A stretch of DNA of 64,000 bases from NCBI GenBank assembly GCA_042091695.1, contig JBELHA010000004.1, positions 1-64,000 of the forward strand, given 5' to 3'. Origin of the DNA: Flavicella sp042091695. GTDB taxonomy: Bacteria > Bacteroidota > Bacteroidia > Flavobacteriales > Flavobacteriaceae. Position 1 is the first letter of the stretch. Each line of letters begins with the position of its first letter. Both the position numbers and the translations under genes were made by a program. The notes below the pieces were generated by a model, which made no database searches, was not told where the DNA came from, and saw only the letters and a program-made list of their open reading frames with translations. Positions 9,321 to 18,768 of the stretch are shown one piece after another.

Positions 9321-10607
9321 ATGCTTCAACTAATTATATATAGGGAGTTTTTTAGTAAAATAAATAACAAGTCTTTTAAAGTGATGACTTTTTTAAGTCC
9401 TATCTTATTTATAGGTATGGGCTTGTTTATTTTCTATATGAACAGTCTCAACGATGCTACTTCTAAAAAGGTTGCTGTTGTGAAAAATTCAAAATCAGCC
9501 TTTGAAGGTGTTTTAGAAAATACAACAAGTTTAGAGTTTGTTTATCTTTCGGATATCGATTTAGAAGCAGCTAGAATATTGCAAGAGCAACAACAATTTT
9601 ATGGTGTTTTGTCCATCTCAGAGTTCGATACTATAGCTAGAAAATTTAAAGAACCCCTCAATTTTTATTCTGAAGAAAGCCCAAGTATTCTTTTTATCAA
9701 TCAGTTAGAAGGGGCTGTTAGAGAATGTCTTAAAGAGATGCAATTACAAAAGCTAGGTCTTGCAACTGACGTATTCGATTTTTCAAATGTTGTACAGATC
9801 GAACAAAAGAATTTTGAAGGAGACACATCTTCTAAGTTGAGCAAAGGTCTTAGGGTTGGCTTAGGAATGGGAGCGGGTTACCTCATTATGATGTTCATCG
9901 TGATATATGGAACTGGTGTCATGCGCAGTGTTATTGAAGAAAAAACAAGTCGTATTATTGAGATTGTCATTTCTTCAGTTCAACCATTTCAATTATTATT
10001 GGGGAAGATTATAGGTAACACCTTAGCAGGTCTTTTACAATTTACCATATGGGGTGTTTTTATATTTACGATAATCGCAGTGTTAACCTCTTTTTTTGGA
10101 GTAGATGTTTCAACAACTGAAATTCCTATAGGGCAACTTCAGGAATACTCCGAAATGCAAGCATTGCTAAAAGAAATCTTTGATCTTCCATTGTTCAGTA
10201 TATTCTTCTTTTTTCTTTTGTATTTTGTGGGTGGTTTTTTCCTATACAGTGCTATCTATGCAGCTATTGGTGCTGCTGTAGATAGTGAAACTGATACTCA
10301 GCAATTTGTATTGCCGGTAATTCTTCCGTTGGTATTGGCTGTTTATGTGGGATTTGCTGCTGTATTGAGTGATCCGCATGGACCCGTAGCAATAGCTTTT
10401 TCTATAGTTCCGTTTACAGCTCCCATAGTGATGTTGATGCGTATCCCTTTTGGAGTTCCGATGTATCAATTGTGTTTATCAGTTTTTTTATTGGTAATCA
10501 GTTTTTTAACTGTTGTGTTTTTTGCCGCAAAAATCTACAAGCAGGGGATTTTGATGTATGGCAAAAAATCGAGTTACAAACAACTATTCAAATGGCTTAA
10601 AAATTAA
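9321..10607 (+). CDS. ABC-2 type transporter permease (NatB-like)
   Basis: This 428-residue membrane subunit pairs with the preceding ATPase. One helix at residues about 20-40 is followed by a large outer loop (about 45-175), then a block of five or six helices to about 410. That is the ABC-2 permease layout seen in NatB and similar exporters. EEKTSRIIEIVISSVQPFQLLLGKI is the family's conserved cytoplasmic segment. Substrate is unknown; candidates are sodium, drugs or a cell-surface component. It is the last gene of the pair, with 92 bp to the next gene. Confidence 0.9.
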   Translation: MLQLIIYREFFSKINNKSFKVMTFLSPILFIGMGLFIFYMNSLNDATSKKVAVVKNSKSAFEGVLENTTSLEFVYLSDIDLEAARILQEQQQFYGVLSISEFDTIARKFKEPLNFYSEESPSILFINQLEGAVRECLKEMQLQKLGLATDVFDFSNVVQIEQKNFEGDTSSKLSKGLRVGLGMGAGYLIMMFIVIYGTGVMRSVIEEKTSRIIEIVISSVQPFQLLLGKIIGNTLAGLLQFTIWGVFIFTIIAVLTSFFGVDVSTTEIPIGQLQEYSEMQALLKEIFDLPLFSIFFFFLLYFVGGFFLYSAIYAAIGAAVDSETDTQQFVLPVILPLVLAVYVGFAAVLSDPHGPVAIAFSIVPFTAPIVMLMRIPFGVPMYQLCLSVFLLVISFLTVVFFAAKIYKQGILMYGKKSSYKQLFKWLKN

Positions 10608-10667
10608 ACCTTTTTAGATTCAATGGTAATTTTTAGCTATTTTAGACTAAGGTTTTATCAATCACAA

Positions 10668-10697
10668 ATACTATCACAAAAACTATCACAAGAACTA
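10668..10697 (+). repeat. Short direct repeat before the response-regulator gene
   Basis: Two and a half copies of a 12-base unit resembling ATACTATCACAA stand head to tail immediately before the start codon at 10700. They could be a protein-binding array or a chance expansion in the leader. Confidence 0.4.
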
Positions 10698-10699
10698 TT

Positions 10700-11863
10700 A
10701 TGAGTACTATACTAATTATAGAAGATGAGGCGGCAATACGTAGGGTATTGACTAAGATTATTTCAGAAGAAAATGACAACTATAAAATTGACCAAGCAGA
10801 AGATGGTCTGATAGGCATTGAGAAATTGTCAAAACAAGAATATGATTTAGTCTTATGTGATATTAAAATGCCTAAGATGGACGGTGTTGAAGTTTTGGAA
10901 AAGATTAAGAAATCACATCCTGAATTGCCAGTCATTATGATCAGTGGTCATGGGGATTTGGATACGGCAGTCAATACCATGCGTTTGGGTGCATTTGATT
11001 ATATCTCAAAACCACCTGATTTGAACCGTCTTTTAAATACCGTTAGAAACGCCTTGGATCGAAAGGATTTAGTGGTTGAAAACACACGCCTAAAGAAAAA
11101 AGTTAGCAAGAAATACGAGATGATAGGGGAGTGCGCATCTATTCTTCAGATCAAGGAAATGATTGAAAAGGTGGCCGCTACTGATGCTCGTGTTTTGGTT
11201 ACGGGTCCCAACGGTACTGGGAAAGAATTAGTTGCCCACTGGTTGCACGAAAAAAGCGATAGAAATAAAGCTCCTATGATAGAGGTAAATTGCGCAGCAA
11301 TTCCCTCCGAATTGATAGAAAGTGAGTTGTTTGGACATGTAAAAGGGTCTTTTACAGGTGCCAATAAAGACAGAGCGGGTAAGTTTGAAGCAGCTAATAA
11401 CGGAACTATTTTTTTAGATGAAATAGGTGACATGAGTTTGTCTGCACAAGCCAAAGTATTGCGTGCATTGCAAGAAAATCGTATCAGTAGAGTGGGGAGT
11501 GACAAGGATATAAAAGTAAATGTTCGTGTGGTAGCAGCCACCAATAAAGACTTAAAAAAAGAAATAGCTGAGGGTCGTTTTCGCGAAGATTTGTACCATC
11601 GTTTGGCTGTTATTCTTATTGCAGTACCAGCTTTGAATGATCGTAGGGATGATATTCCTTTGTTGGTATCCTATTTTTGTAAAACTCTTTCAAAAGAGCA
11701 AGGTATTGTTGGAAAAACGTTCTCAAACGAAGCTGTTGCGCTATTAAAAGACTATGATTGGTCTGGAAATATTAGAGAGTTGCGGAATGTGGTAGAAAGA
11801 TTGTTGATCTTAGGCCAAGTTGAAATAACTGCAGCAGACGTAAAGATGTTTGCAGCAAAGTAA
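10700..11863 (+). CDS. Sigma-54-type response regulator (NtrC family) without a DNA-binding domain
   Basis: Residues 1-120 form a receiver domain with phosphoacceptor Asp54 in LCDIKMPKMDG. Residues about 140-375 form the AAA+ activator domain: Walker A GPNGTGKE, the sigma-54 contact loop GSFTGA, Walker B IFLDEIGDM and arginine-finger region FREDLYHRL. The protein ends at residue 387 straight after the AAA+ lid, so the Fis-type helix-turn-helix normally present at the C terminus is absent. It may act from solution on sigma-54 holoenzyme or with a partner. It stands alone, without an adjacent histidine kinase. A strong hairpin terminator follows at 11871. Confidence 0.92.
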   Translation: MSTILIIEDEAAIRRVLTKIISEENDNYKIDQAEDGLIGIEKLSKQEYDLVLCDIKMPKMDGVEVLEKIKKSHPELPVIMISGHGDLDTAVNTMRLGAFDYISKPPDLNRLLNTVRNALDRKDLVVENTRLKKKVSKKYEMIGECASILQIKEMIEKVAATDARVLVTGPNGTGKELVAHWLHEKSDRNKAPMIEVNCAAIPSELIESELFGHVKGSFTGANKDRAGKFEAANNGTIFLDEIGDMSLSAQAKVLRALQENRISRVGSDKDIKVNVRVVAATNKDLKKEIAEGRFREDLYHRLAVILIAVPALNDRRDDIPLLVSYFCKTLSKEQGIVGKTFSNEAVALLKDYDWSGNIRELRNVVERLLILGQVEITAADVKMFAAK

Positions 11864-11870
11864 GAAAAAA

Positions 11871-11895
11871 GGCGAAGGATATTTCCTTCGCCTTT
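11871..11895. terminator. Bidirectional terminator between the response regulator and rluF
   Basis: Perfect nine-base stem GGCGAAGGA (11871-11879) and TCCTTCGCC (11884-11892) with a four-base loop. An A run precedes it and T bases follow, so it can serve both converging genes. Confidence 0.8.
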
Positions 11896-11901
11896 ATTAT
11901 G

Positions 11902-12630
11902 TTATTTAGAGGCTTCTTCTGTTTTACTAGAGCCTTTGATAAGTCCGTTGAGTACTTGTAACTCTCTTGCTGTAAATTCTCGATATTTACCAGGTTTGAT
12001 AGTACCGAGGTCTATATTCATAATACGCACTCTTTTTAGTTTGCGAACTTCATAGCCTAAGTATTCACACATTCTTCTGATTTGTCGGTTGAGCCCTTGT
12101 GTGAGGATGATATTGAATGTATAGTCATTTACTTTCGTCACTTTGCATTTATCGGAAATCGTATCCAACACAGGAATACCATTTCCCATTTTTTTGACAA
12201 AAGACTCCGTTATTTTTTTATCAACGGTCACGATGTATTCTTTTTCGTGGTTATTTTTTGCTCTTAAAATCTTATTTACAATGTCACCATCATTGGTCAT
12301 AAATATCAATCCCTCACTTGGTTTGTCTAAGCGACCTACAGGAAATATTCGTTCAGGATAATTGATATACGTCACAATATTTCCTCGAATCTTAGTGTCT
12401 GTAGTACAGGTAATACCAACGGGTTTGTTGAATGCCAAATAAATATTTTCAACTTCTTTGGTAATGACTTGATCGTATACAGTAATTGTATCGGTAGCGG
12501 TAACTTTTACACCAAGTCCTGCCTTTTCTCCATTCACTTTTACATGACCGTCTTCAATCAGTTTGTCAGCTGCTCTTCGCGAGCAATAGCCAGTTTCTGA
12601 AATCGCTTTGTTCAGTCTTTTTAACTGCAT
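11902..12630 (-). CDS. rluF: 23S rRNA pseudouridine synthase RluF-like
   Basis: This 242-residue enzyme isomerises a uridine of 23S rRNA. An S4 RNA-binding domain occupies residues 1-55 (RLNKAISETGYCSRRAADKL). The catalytic domain follows with Asp102 in GRLDKPSEGLIF and the RsuA/RluB/RluF signature GLNRQIRRMCEYLGYEV. The stretch NKILRAKNNHEKEYIVTVDK matches E. coli RluF closely from memory, so RluF is preferred over RluB or RsuA. Five bases separate it from the upstream flavoprotein gene. Confidence 0.9.
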   Translation of the reverse strand: MQLKRLNKAISETGYCSRRAADKLIEDGHVKVNGEKAGLGVKVTATDTITVYDQVITKEVENIYLAFNKPVGITCTTDTKIRGNIVTYINYPERIFPVGRLDKPSEGLIFMTNDGDIVNKILRAKNNHEKEYIVTVDKKITESFVKKMGNGIPVLDTISDKCKVTKVNDYTFNIILTQGLNRQIRRMCEYLGYEVRKLKRVRIMNIDLGTIKPGKYREFTARELQVLNGLIKGSSKTEEASK

Positions 12631-12635
12631 TTTAT

Positions 12636-13799
12636 TTATCTTTTAGACACTGCTTTTACGAGCATTCCTTTCAATTTATTTTTGATACTGGCTTTGATAT
12701 TTACAGGATAGGATCGTTCTCCCATAAACAAGTCCGTCATGGCTTCCACAAAATGGTTTCCAAAATTTTTCATCAAAAAGGTACGTATTTTTTCTTGTTC
12801 GTAAAATACTTTAGAGAGGTATAGACCTGATTTCAGTTCTGGTAATACTACTTTTTCCAATTCTTTTTGATACCAATCTGCGGCTTCTTTTGAGTCTAAA
12901 TTCGTTTCTATAAGTGCGTTAGCAGCCATCACACCAGTAAGAATTGCATTTGAGATTCCTTCAGCGGTAATAGGGTCAGCAAACCCTGCAGCATCACCAA
13001 CTAAGAATACATTTTTAGATACAAAGCCATCTGTTCTTGGGCTGATAGGTATTTGAAAACCGTGGTAATCCTCACTAATGATTTCGTGAATTCCAAGAGT
13101 TTTTAAATAATCTCTATAGTGTTGTTTAAGATTTATTTTGGAACGCTTTACTGAAGCTACACCAATAGACAGATGGTTTTTCTTTGGGAAACTCCATCCA
13201 TAACCAAGAGGAACAGCATCAAAGTCAAAGCGAACTTCTTGAGACAGTCTTTCAAAATCTTCAGGTGTTACTTCGACTTCATATTCCAAGGCAGGAATCA
13301 TATTACGTGTTTCTTCCCATCCAGCAATTTTTGCAGTTCTACTCAATGCACCGTCTGCTGCGATTATAAATTTGGCTTCGACAATTCCTTTAGAAGTATG
13401 CAATTGGTTGACACTACCAAAGGTAATGTCTAACAAGCGATGGTCTTCCAACAAAGTAACTCCTGCTTCTTTGGCTTTTTCAACAATCAGATTGTCAAAA
13501 TCGTCTCGCATGATCATGCTTACAATTGGCGCGTCTCGTTCAGTTGTCAAGTGAAGTTTGTCTTTGTCAAAGTACAAATCTATTTTGTTGAATTCACGAG
13601 TGACTACAGAGGCAATATCAAAAGGCATGTTTTTTCTTCCTCTGTATACAAAACCACCACCACAGGTCTTATACCTTGGAAGTGTTTCTTTTTCAATGAT
13701 TACTGTTTTGATTCCGTTTTCTGCTAATTGAAGGGCGGCAGAGGCCCCTGAAGGTCCACTCCCTATTACCGCTACATCAAATCTTGGTGTCTCTTTCAT
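12636..13799 (-). CDS. FAD-dependent oxidoreductase, geranylgeranyl reductase family
   Basis: This 387-residue flavoprotein has an N-terminal dinucleotide-binding motif (VIGSGPSGASAALQLAENG), a bound-FAD segment with KTCGGGF, and the C-terminal FAD motif VGDAAGFADPITAEGISNAI. This matches the geranylgeranyl-reductase/halogenase-like group that saturates isoprenoid double bonds in lipids, quinones or carotenoids. The true substrate is not known and nothing in the neighbourhood identifies it. It lies between rluF and the EEP-family gene on the same strand with gaps of about 5 bp. Confidence 0.85.
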   Translation of the reverse strand: MKETPRFDVAVIGSGPSGASAALQLAENGIKTVIIEKETLPRYKTCGGGFVYRGRKNMPFDIASVVTREFNKIDLYFDKDKLHLTTERDAPIVSMIMRDDFDNLIVEKAKEAGVTLLEDHRLLDITFGSVNQLHTSKGIVEAKFIIAADGALSRTAKIAGWEETRNMIPALEYEVEVTPEDFERLSQEVRFDFDAVPLGYGWSFPKKNHLSIGVASVKRSKINLKQHYRDYLKTLGIHEIISEDYHGFQIPISPRTDGFVSKNVFLVGDAAGFADPITAEGISNAILTGVMAANALIETNLDSKEAADWYQKELEKVVLPELKSGLYLSKVFYEQEKIRTFLMKNFGNHFVEAMTDLFMGERSYPVNIKASIKNKLKGMLVKAVSKR

Positions 13800-13805
13800 G
13801 TTATT

Positions 13806-14974
13806 CTACTTTTTAGGTATTTCGAATCTTGTTACTATCGGAAAATGATCTGAATAGGCCACTGTACTAGATTCGTATGTATTTACTTTAAAGGTGTCGT
13901 CTAAGAGGATAAAATCAATTCGGTAGGGAAAAATAAAATCAAAAGTTTTCCCAAATCCAGATCCTGCTTCTACAAATGCATCTTTCTTATTGTTTTTTAA
14001 TGTTTTGTATATCCACGAAAAAGCAGTGTTGTTGAAATCTCCCGCAATGATGGTTTTGTAAGGAGAAGTTGCCTCGTGTGCAATAATTTGTTCTACTTGT
14101 GCCATTTGTTTCTTAAAACGAAAACTAAATTTTGTTACTAATTTCTCAGGGTCGATTGCATCCAAGACTTCTTTGTTTTTGTCNNNNNNNNNNNNNNNNN
14201 NNNNNNNNNNNNNNNNNNNNNNNNNNNNNNNNNNNNNNNNNNNNNNNNNNNNNNNNNNNNNNNNNNNNNNNNNNNNNNNNNNNATTTTGTTACTAATTTC
14301 TCAGGGTCGATTGCATCCAAGACTTCTTTGTTTTTGTCAATTTTCAGAGATTCAAGATGAATATTATATACTCTTATCGTGTCATTATTAATTTTAATAT
14401 CTGCAAAAATACTATTATTAGAGGAGTTACTAAAATTTAGATTTCCCTTGTTCACGAATTTGTGATTGGAAAGTATAGCTTGGCCAATAGTTCCACCATT
14501 ATGACGGATATATTGGTATTTGTAGGAGTTTATTTTACGTGTGTTTTTGTGGTATTCTTGCAAGCAAACGATATCTACACTTTGAGTGTTGATATATGTT
14601 TTAAGTTTTTGTTCAATATCTTTTTCTTTTGTCCATTGGTAAATGTTGAACAATCTTACATTATAAGACAGTAAACTCACTTCATTTGGAGTAGCTTCAT
14701 TTTTAGCTCCGAACTGATACAGTGCTATACAGTGTTGCAATCCTAAAAGCAACACGATTGCAGAGACCATAAATTGCTTTTTTAATCGCAAGATCCAATA
14801 GCCACAAAAAAGGATATTTAATAGTATAAAAATGGGTGTCACTACACTAAAAACAGAAAGAAGGGCAAATGTTTTAGGAGCAATATAGGGAACTATATAA
14901 CCAATGAATAAAATCGTAGCTAGCACAGAATTCACAAGGTACAAACAGGTATCAATAAATGATAACTTTTTCAT
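13806..14974 (-). CDS. Endonuclease/exonuclease/phosphatase family membrane protein, interrupted by a scaffold gap
   Basis: Two pieces of one gene are present. The N-terminal piece starts at 14974 and has three or four membrane helices (to about residue 90), then the EEP fold begins (LLSYNVRLFN, IVCLQEYH, YNIHLES). The C-terminal piece supplies IIAGDFNNTAFSW, IDFILLDD and YSDHFPI, the remaining metal and catalytic motifs. The pieces are separated by 100 N and share a repeated 55-bp end. Removing 155 bp puts both in one frame and gives an intact protein of about 337 residues. It probably cleaves a phosphodiester outside the membrane. It is the last gene of the mutL-rhomboid string. Confidence 0.85.
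14129..14338. other. Assembly gap (100 N at 14184-14283) flanked by identical 55-bp ends
   Basis: Bases 14129-14183 and 14284-14338 are identical over all 55 positions and flank exactly 100 N. This is the mark of two contigs joined by a default-size gap although their ends overlap by one assembly k-mer. It is not a biological repeat. Confidence 0.93.
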
Positions 14975-14983
14975 AGAAGTATA

Positions 14984-15835
14984 TTAAAGATTGTTTTTTC
15001 CTTGGCGAAAAAGAATGTCTTTTTCTTTTTTATTTAGAGATTCATATCCGGATTTACTTATTTTGTCCAAAATAGCATCAATCACCTGTTGGTTGTCAGG
15101 CGTCTCCATTTTTTTAGTTTTAGCTGAGCTTTTGTAAACTGTTTTCAGAGTAGATTTCTTTGCAAACAATCCTGAAAAAGGATTTTGAATGCTAATTGTC
15201 TTGTTACCTTGGAAATATATTTGAAAAAACCCAAACAAGGCACCTCCCAAATGAGCTAGATGTCCACCCGCATTACTAGAGGGAATTCGAATGATGTCTA
15301 ACACGATAAAAATTGCAACTAATTTCCATAGTTTTACAAACCCAATAAAACGCAATCGTAACTCATAGTTAGGCATATGCGTAGCGATGCCAACAAATAT
15401 AGCCATTACAGCGGCAGAGGCCCCTACCAAAATGGTATCGCTATTTTTTAAAGCAGGGAAAAAAGTATAACTCACTAGGAAAAGAATTCCTCCAAAAGCA
15501 GTACCGTAAAAGTAAAAATCCAATAATTTTCTAGGGTTTAAATAAGCCACAAACAAATTACCGATATAGTAAAGCACGATCATATTACTCAGTAAATGAA
15601 AAAATCCTCCATGCAAAAAACCATAGCTCAATATAGACCAAGGCTGAAATATAACTTCGGAAGTATTGGAGGATAATGAAAACCAATCAAGAATAAAGTT
15701 ACCATTGGAACCCGACAAATACACCAAAGTATTAACAGCAAACGTTAAGATAAACACCAAACAATTTATAGCGATCAATTTTTCAACAATTGACAACAGT
15801 CGGTATTTATTAAGAAGTATTTGTAGTTGGTTCAT
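14984..15835 (-). CDS. Rhomboid-family intramembrane serine protease (second of two)
   Basis: The start is placed at ATG 15835 (MNQLQILLNKYR); a longer reading would overlap the upstream rhomboid gene by about 90 bp. The 283-residue product has about six membrane helices. The rhomboid catalytic pair is visible: serine in VGASAAVMA and histidine in HLAHLGGALFG. An asparagine in LSNMIVLYY could help form the oxyanion hole. A basic tail of about 70 residues follows the membrane domain. Rhomboids cut transmembrane segments of other proteins; the substrate is unknown. It follows another rhomboid gene and mutL. Confidence 0.88.
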   Translation of the reverse strand: MNQLQILLNKYRLLSIVEKLIAINCLVFILTFAVNTLVYLSGSNGNFILDWFSLSSNTSEVIFQPWSILSYGFLHGGFFHLLSNMIVLYYIGNLFVAYLNPRKLLDFYFYGTAFGGILFLVSYTFFPALKNSDTILVGASAAVMAIFVGIATHMPNYELRLRFIGFVKLWKLVAIFIVLDIIRIPSSNAGGHLAHLGGALFGFFQIYFQGNKTISIQNPFSGLFAKKSTLKTVYKSSAKTKKMETPDNQQVIDAILDKISKSGYESLNKKEKDILFRQGKNNL

Positions 15836-15899
15836 ATCATTCAAATAGGGTATGTTGCAAAAATCTAAAAATACTATATTTTTTGTAAGTGACCTATGC

Positions 15900-16631
15900 T
15901 TAGTTCCATCTTTTGAATTGGTTTTGTTTCCAATACCAAGCGATACAAAACCCGATGATAGCACCACCAATATGTGCAAAATGAGCAATATTTCCTATAG
16001 AATAACTCGTTACTCCAAAAAATAAATCAGCCAGTATCATGACAGGTATAAAATATTTAGCAGCAATGGGAACTGGTAAAAATATCAATGCCAATTTTGC
16101 ATTAGGAAAGGAAAGTCCAAAAGCAACTAATACCCCGTAAATAGCTCCCGAAGCACCTACGGCAGGAGTATGGTATAATCCGTAAAATTCGGAAAGCTGC
16201 TCACTCGTTAAGCTTATTATATTAGGGTTGTATCTTCTAGTATTAAGCAGTTCTTGAATATCATATGCATTCATGCCGTCAGCGATCAATTGTTCATACA
16301 AACCATTAAACTGGAAATAATTTGCCAAGGTGTAAATCGCTCCTGCTCCAATCCCTGCTGAGAAGTAAAAAAATAAAAATTTATTGCGTCCCCACATTTG
16401 TTCTAGAGGAGTTCCAAAAGCCCATAGACCATACATGTTAAAAAGTATGTGAGAAAAGCTTCCGTGCATAAACATATGCGTCAGATACTGCCAATAGCCA
16501 AAACTATCGTTTTCAGGAAAATGTAAAGACAATACATGTTGTACATCAATTCCTTTAAATAATTGAGGAGCGATAAATAAAATCACATTGATGATGATAA
16601 GATGCTTGATGCTTTCTGTAATTTTTTCCAT
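15900..16631 (-). CDS. Rhomboid-family intramembrane serine protease (first of two)
   Basis: This 243-residue protein has six or seven membrane helices and the intact rhomboid motifs: HMFMHGSFSHILFNMYGLW (conserved His and Asn), serine in VGASGAIYG and histidine in FAHIGGAIIGF. It is a compact bacterial form with little beyond the membrane core, except for a longer insert at about residues 110-145. It starts 8 bp after the mutL stop codon and is followed by its relative 64 bp on. The two differ enough to be old duplicates or separate subfamilies with separate substrates. Confidence 0.9.
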   Translation of the reverse strand: MEKITESIKHLIIINVILFIAPQLFKGIDVQHVLSLHFPENDSFGYWQYLTHMFMHGSFSHILFNMYGLWAFGTPLEQMWGRNKFLFFYFSAGIGAGAIYTLANYFQFNGLYEQLIADGMNAYDIQELLNTRRYNPNIISLTSEQLSEFYGLYHTPAVGASGAIYGVLVAFGLSFPNAKLALIFLPVPIAAKYFIPVMILADLFFGVTSYSIGNIAHFAHIGGAIIGFCIAWYWKQNQFKRWN

Positions 16632-16639
16632 ACAGTGTT

Positions 16640-18478
16640 TTATTTTGTGTTAAATAGCTTGTCTAATTCGCTAATTGTGAGTGTTTCGTATATTTTTTTC
16701 CCAAAAGGAGAAAGTGTCGGTTCTTTACAAGTAAACAAATCGTTGACCAAGGTGTCTCTCTCTTTGCTAGACAGTCTACTTCCTGTTTTAATAGCCAGTG
16801 ATTTGGCCAGTGACTTGGAAATTGTATCAAGTTGACTAAAGCTCGTCGCTGGAATTTCCTCTTTGACATCGTCTAGTAACTGCTCCAATATTATTGAAAT
16901 TTGACTTTCTGTAATACTCGTAGGAATTCCTTTGATGACGATACTCGTTTCATTTTCAATATCAAATACAAAGCCTGTATTTTCTAAATCTTCTTTTAGG
17001 TTGGCAATGACTTCAATTTCTTCTCTGTTGTAAGATAGTTCAACGGGAAATAATAACTGTTGACTTGCGGCCTCTTTTACTGTGATGTTTTCTAAAAACT
17101 CTTCGTAGAGTATTCTCTGATGCGCCAGGTGCTGGTGGATCAAAACTACTCCTGATTTTATAGTACTTAAAAGGTATTTATTGTGTATTTGAAAGGTTTT
17201 TCCTTCGCTTTGAATTTCTGTACCCTTATCTAAAGACATTGTAGTCTGAGCTACTTCTTCTTCTTGAGGCTGAAAATCAGCATACAGTGATTCCCAATTG
17301 TCAGTGGCTGGTTTTTTAGGGTAGCTAGTGCTGTTAAAGGAAGGAGTTTTTACTTCTTTATCTACCTCAAAAGGGTTGAAGTTAGGATTGACAGTAATTT
17401 TTGGTACATCTCCTCCATATTCTTTTTTATCAAATGCGTAAGGAGTATCCATAGAGGCATCTCGATTGAAATCCAATATGGGCGAAATATTGTATTGTCC
17501 CAAGCCGTGTTTTACAGCAGCTCGAATAATGGCATACAATACCTTTTCATTGTCAAATTTTATTTCTGTTTTCGTCGGATGTATGTTGATGTCTATGCTT
17601 TCTGGTGGCACGTTGAAGTACAAGAAATAAGAAGGATGGTACCCAGGGCCTAGCAAGCCTTCAAATGCACTAGAAACAGCATGATGTAAGTAGGCACTTT
17701 TGATAAAACGGTCGTTGACAAAAAAGAATTGTTCTCCTCTTTTTTTCTTTGCAAATTCTGGTTTTGCCGCAAAACCATTGATGGTTATCACATCGGTTTC
17801 TTCAGAAATAGGAACGAGCTTTTCGTTAGTTTTTCCTCCAAATATGGCTACAATACGTTGTTTGGGGTTGCCAGCTTGTAGATTGTATATTTCTGCATTG
17901 TTGTGGTTCATCGAAAATCGAATGTCATGGTGTGCCAAAGCAACCCTTTGGAATTCATTGACGATGTGTCTCGTTTCAATACTATCTGACTTTAAGAAAT
18001 TACGCCTTGCAGGAATGTTGTAAAACAAGTTTTTCACTGCAGTACTCGTTCCTTCGGGTGTTACGATGGTATCTTGAGCTACAAAAGTGCTTCCTTCGAT
18101 TTTGATACAGGTTCCCAATTCTTCCGCTGCTTGTTTTGTTTTGAGCTCTACATGTGCGATTGCAGCAATGGAAGCCATGGCTTCACCACGAAATCCTTTG
18201 GTATTGAGATTGAAAAGGTCTTGGGCGTCTTTTATTTTGGAAGTTGCATGACGTTCAAAGCACATACGTGCGTCGGTAACGCTCATACCTTTACCGTTGT
18301 CAATCACTTGTATGAGTGATTTTCCGGCATCTTTGATAAGTAGTTTGATATTGGTAGCGCCAGCGTCAATAGCGTTTTCCAATAATTCTTTCACAACCGA
18401 GGCAGGTCTTTGAACCACCTCACCAGCAGCGATTTGATTGGCTACATGGTCTGGAAGTAATTGAATAATATCTGTCAT
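16640..18478 (-). CDS. mutL: DNA mismatch repair protein MutL
   Basis: MutL links mismatch recognition by MutS to downstream repair. The N-terminal GHKL ATPase is complete: ELLENAIDAGA, DNGKGM, RHATSKI and GFRGEA, with the transducer domain to about 330. A low-complexity linker (about 350-430) leads to the C-terminal dimerisation domain. The metal-dependent endonuclease motif DQHA(X)2E(X)4E is degenerate: at about residue 440 the sequence reads HQHLAHQRILYEE, with Asp replaced by His and Glu by Gln. The start overlaps the stop of the upstream small membrane protein as TAATG, which implies coupled translation. Confidence 0.95.
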   Translation of the reverse strand: MTDIIQLLPDHVANQIAAGEVVQRPASVVKELLENAIDAGATNIKLLIKDAGKSLIQVIDNGKGMSVTDARMCFERHATSKIKDAQDLFNLNTKGFRGEAMASIAAIAHVELKTKQAAEELGTCIKIEGSTFVAQDTIVTPEGTSTAVKNLFYNIPARRNFLKSDSIETRHIVNEFQRVALAHHDIRFSMNHNNAEIYNLQAGNPKQRIVAIFGGKTNEKLVPISEETDVITINGFAAKPEFAKKKRGEQFFFVNDRFIKSAYLHHAVSSAFEGLLGPGYHPSYFLYFNVPPESIDINIHPTKTEIKFDNEKVLYAIIRAAVKHGLGQYNISPILDFNRDASMDTPYAFDKKEYGGDVPKITVNPNFNPFEVDKEVKTPSFNSTSYPKKPATDNWESLYADFQPQEEEVAQTTMSLDKGTEIQSEGKTFQIHNKYLLSTIKSGVVLIHQHLAHQRILYEEFLENITVKEAASQQLLFPVELSYNREEIEVIANLKEDLENTGFVFDIENETSIVIKGIPTSITESQISIILEQLLDDVKEEIPATSFSQLDTISKSLAKSLAIKTGSRLSSKERDTLVNDLFTCKEPTLSPFGKKIYETLTISELDKLFNTK

Positions 18479-18768
18479 TAAATAAGTGTGTGTAATTCAA
18501 AAATATAGGCACAAATACCTACAAGAATAGCGATGATGATAGCCAAACGCTTGTTGGTTTTTCCATCTGAAGCAGTGTTTTTTGATTTGACCCAACTGTT
18601 TTTTAGATTGTTTTTGGTCAAAGATACTTCGAAGTCCTGCTCTCTTTCTGCGGTATCATTGTTGTATTTAGCCTCTAGTTTTTGCAAACGCTCTTTCCTT
18701 TCGTCATAATAGCGAGGCTTGTAATTAAAAACATAATGTGCTCTTTGTTTAAAAGGAGTTCCAAACAT
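18478..18768 (-). CDS. Small C-terminally anchored membrane protein, 96 aa
   Basis: The protein has a highly charged N-terminal 70 residues (RYYDERKERLQKLEAKY, probably a short coiled coil) and one C-terminal membrane helix (LAIIIAILVGICAYIFELHTLI). Its stop codon overlaps the mutL start by one base (TAATG). This arrangement between ribH and mutL recurs in flavobacteria, where the protein has sometimes been mislabelled a riboflavin synthase subunit because of its neighbour. Function is unknown. Confidence 0.8.
   Translation of the reverse strand: MFGTPFKQRAHYVFNYKPRYYDERKERLQKLEAKYNNDTAEREQDFEVSLTKNNLKNSWVKSKNTASDGKTNKRLAIIIAILVGICAYIFELHTLI

Noticed and set aside
11146..11544. 132-codon open frame antisense to the response-regulator gene
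   Set aside because: Lies wholly inside a well-supported gene and reads as unstructured sequence; shadow frame.
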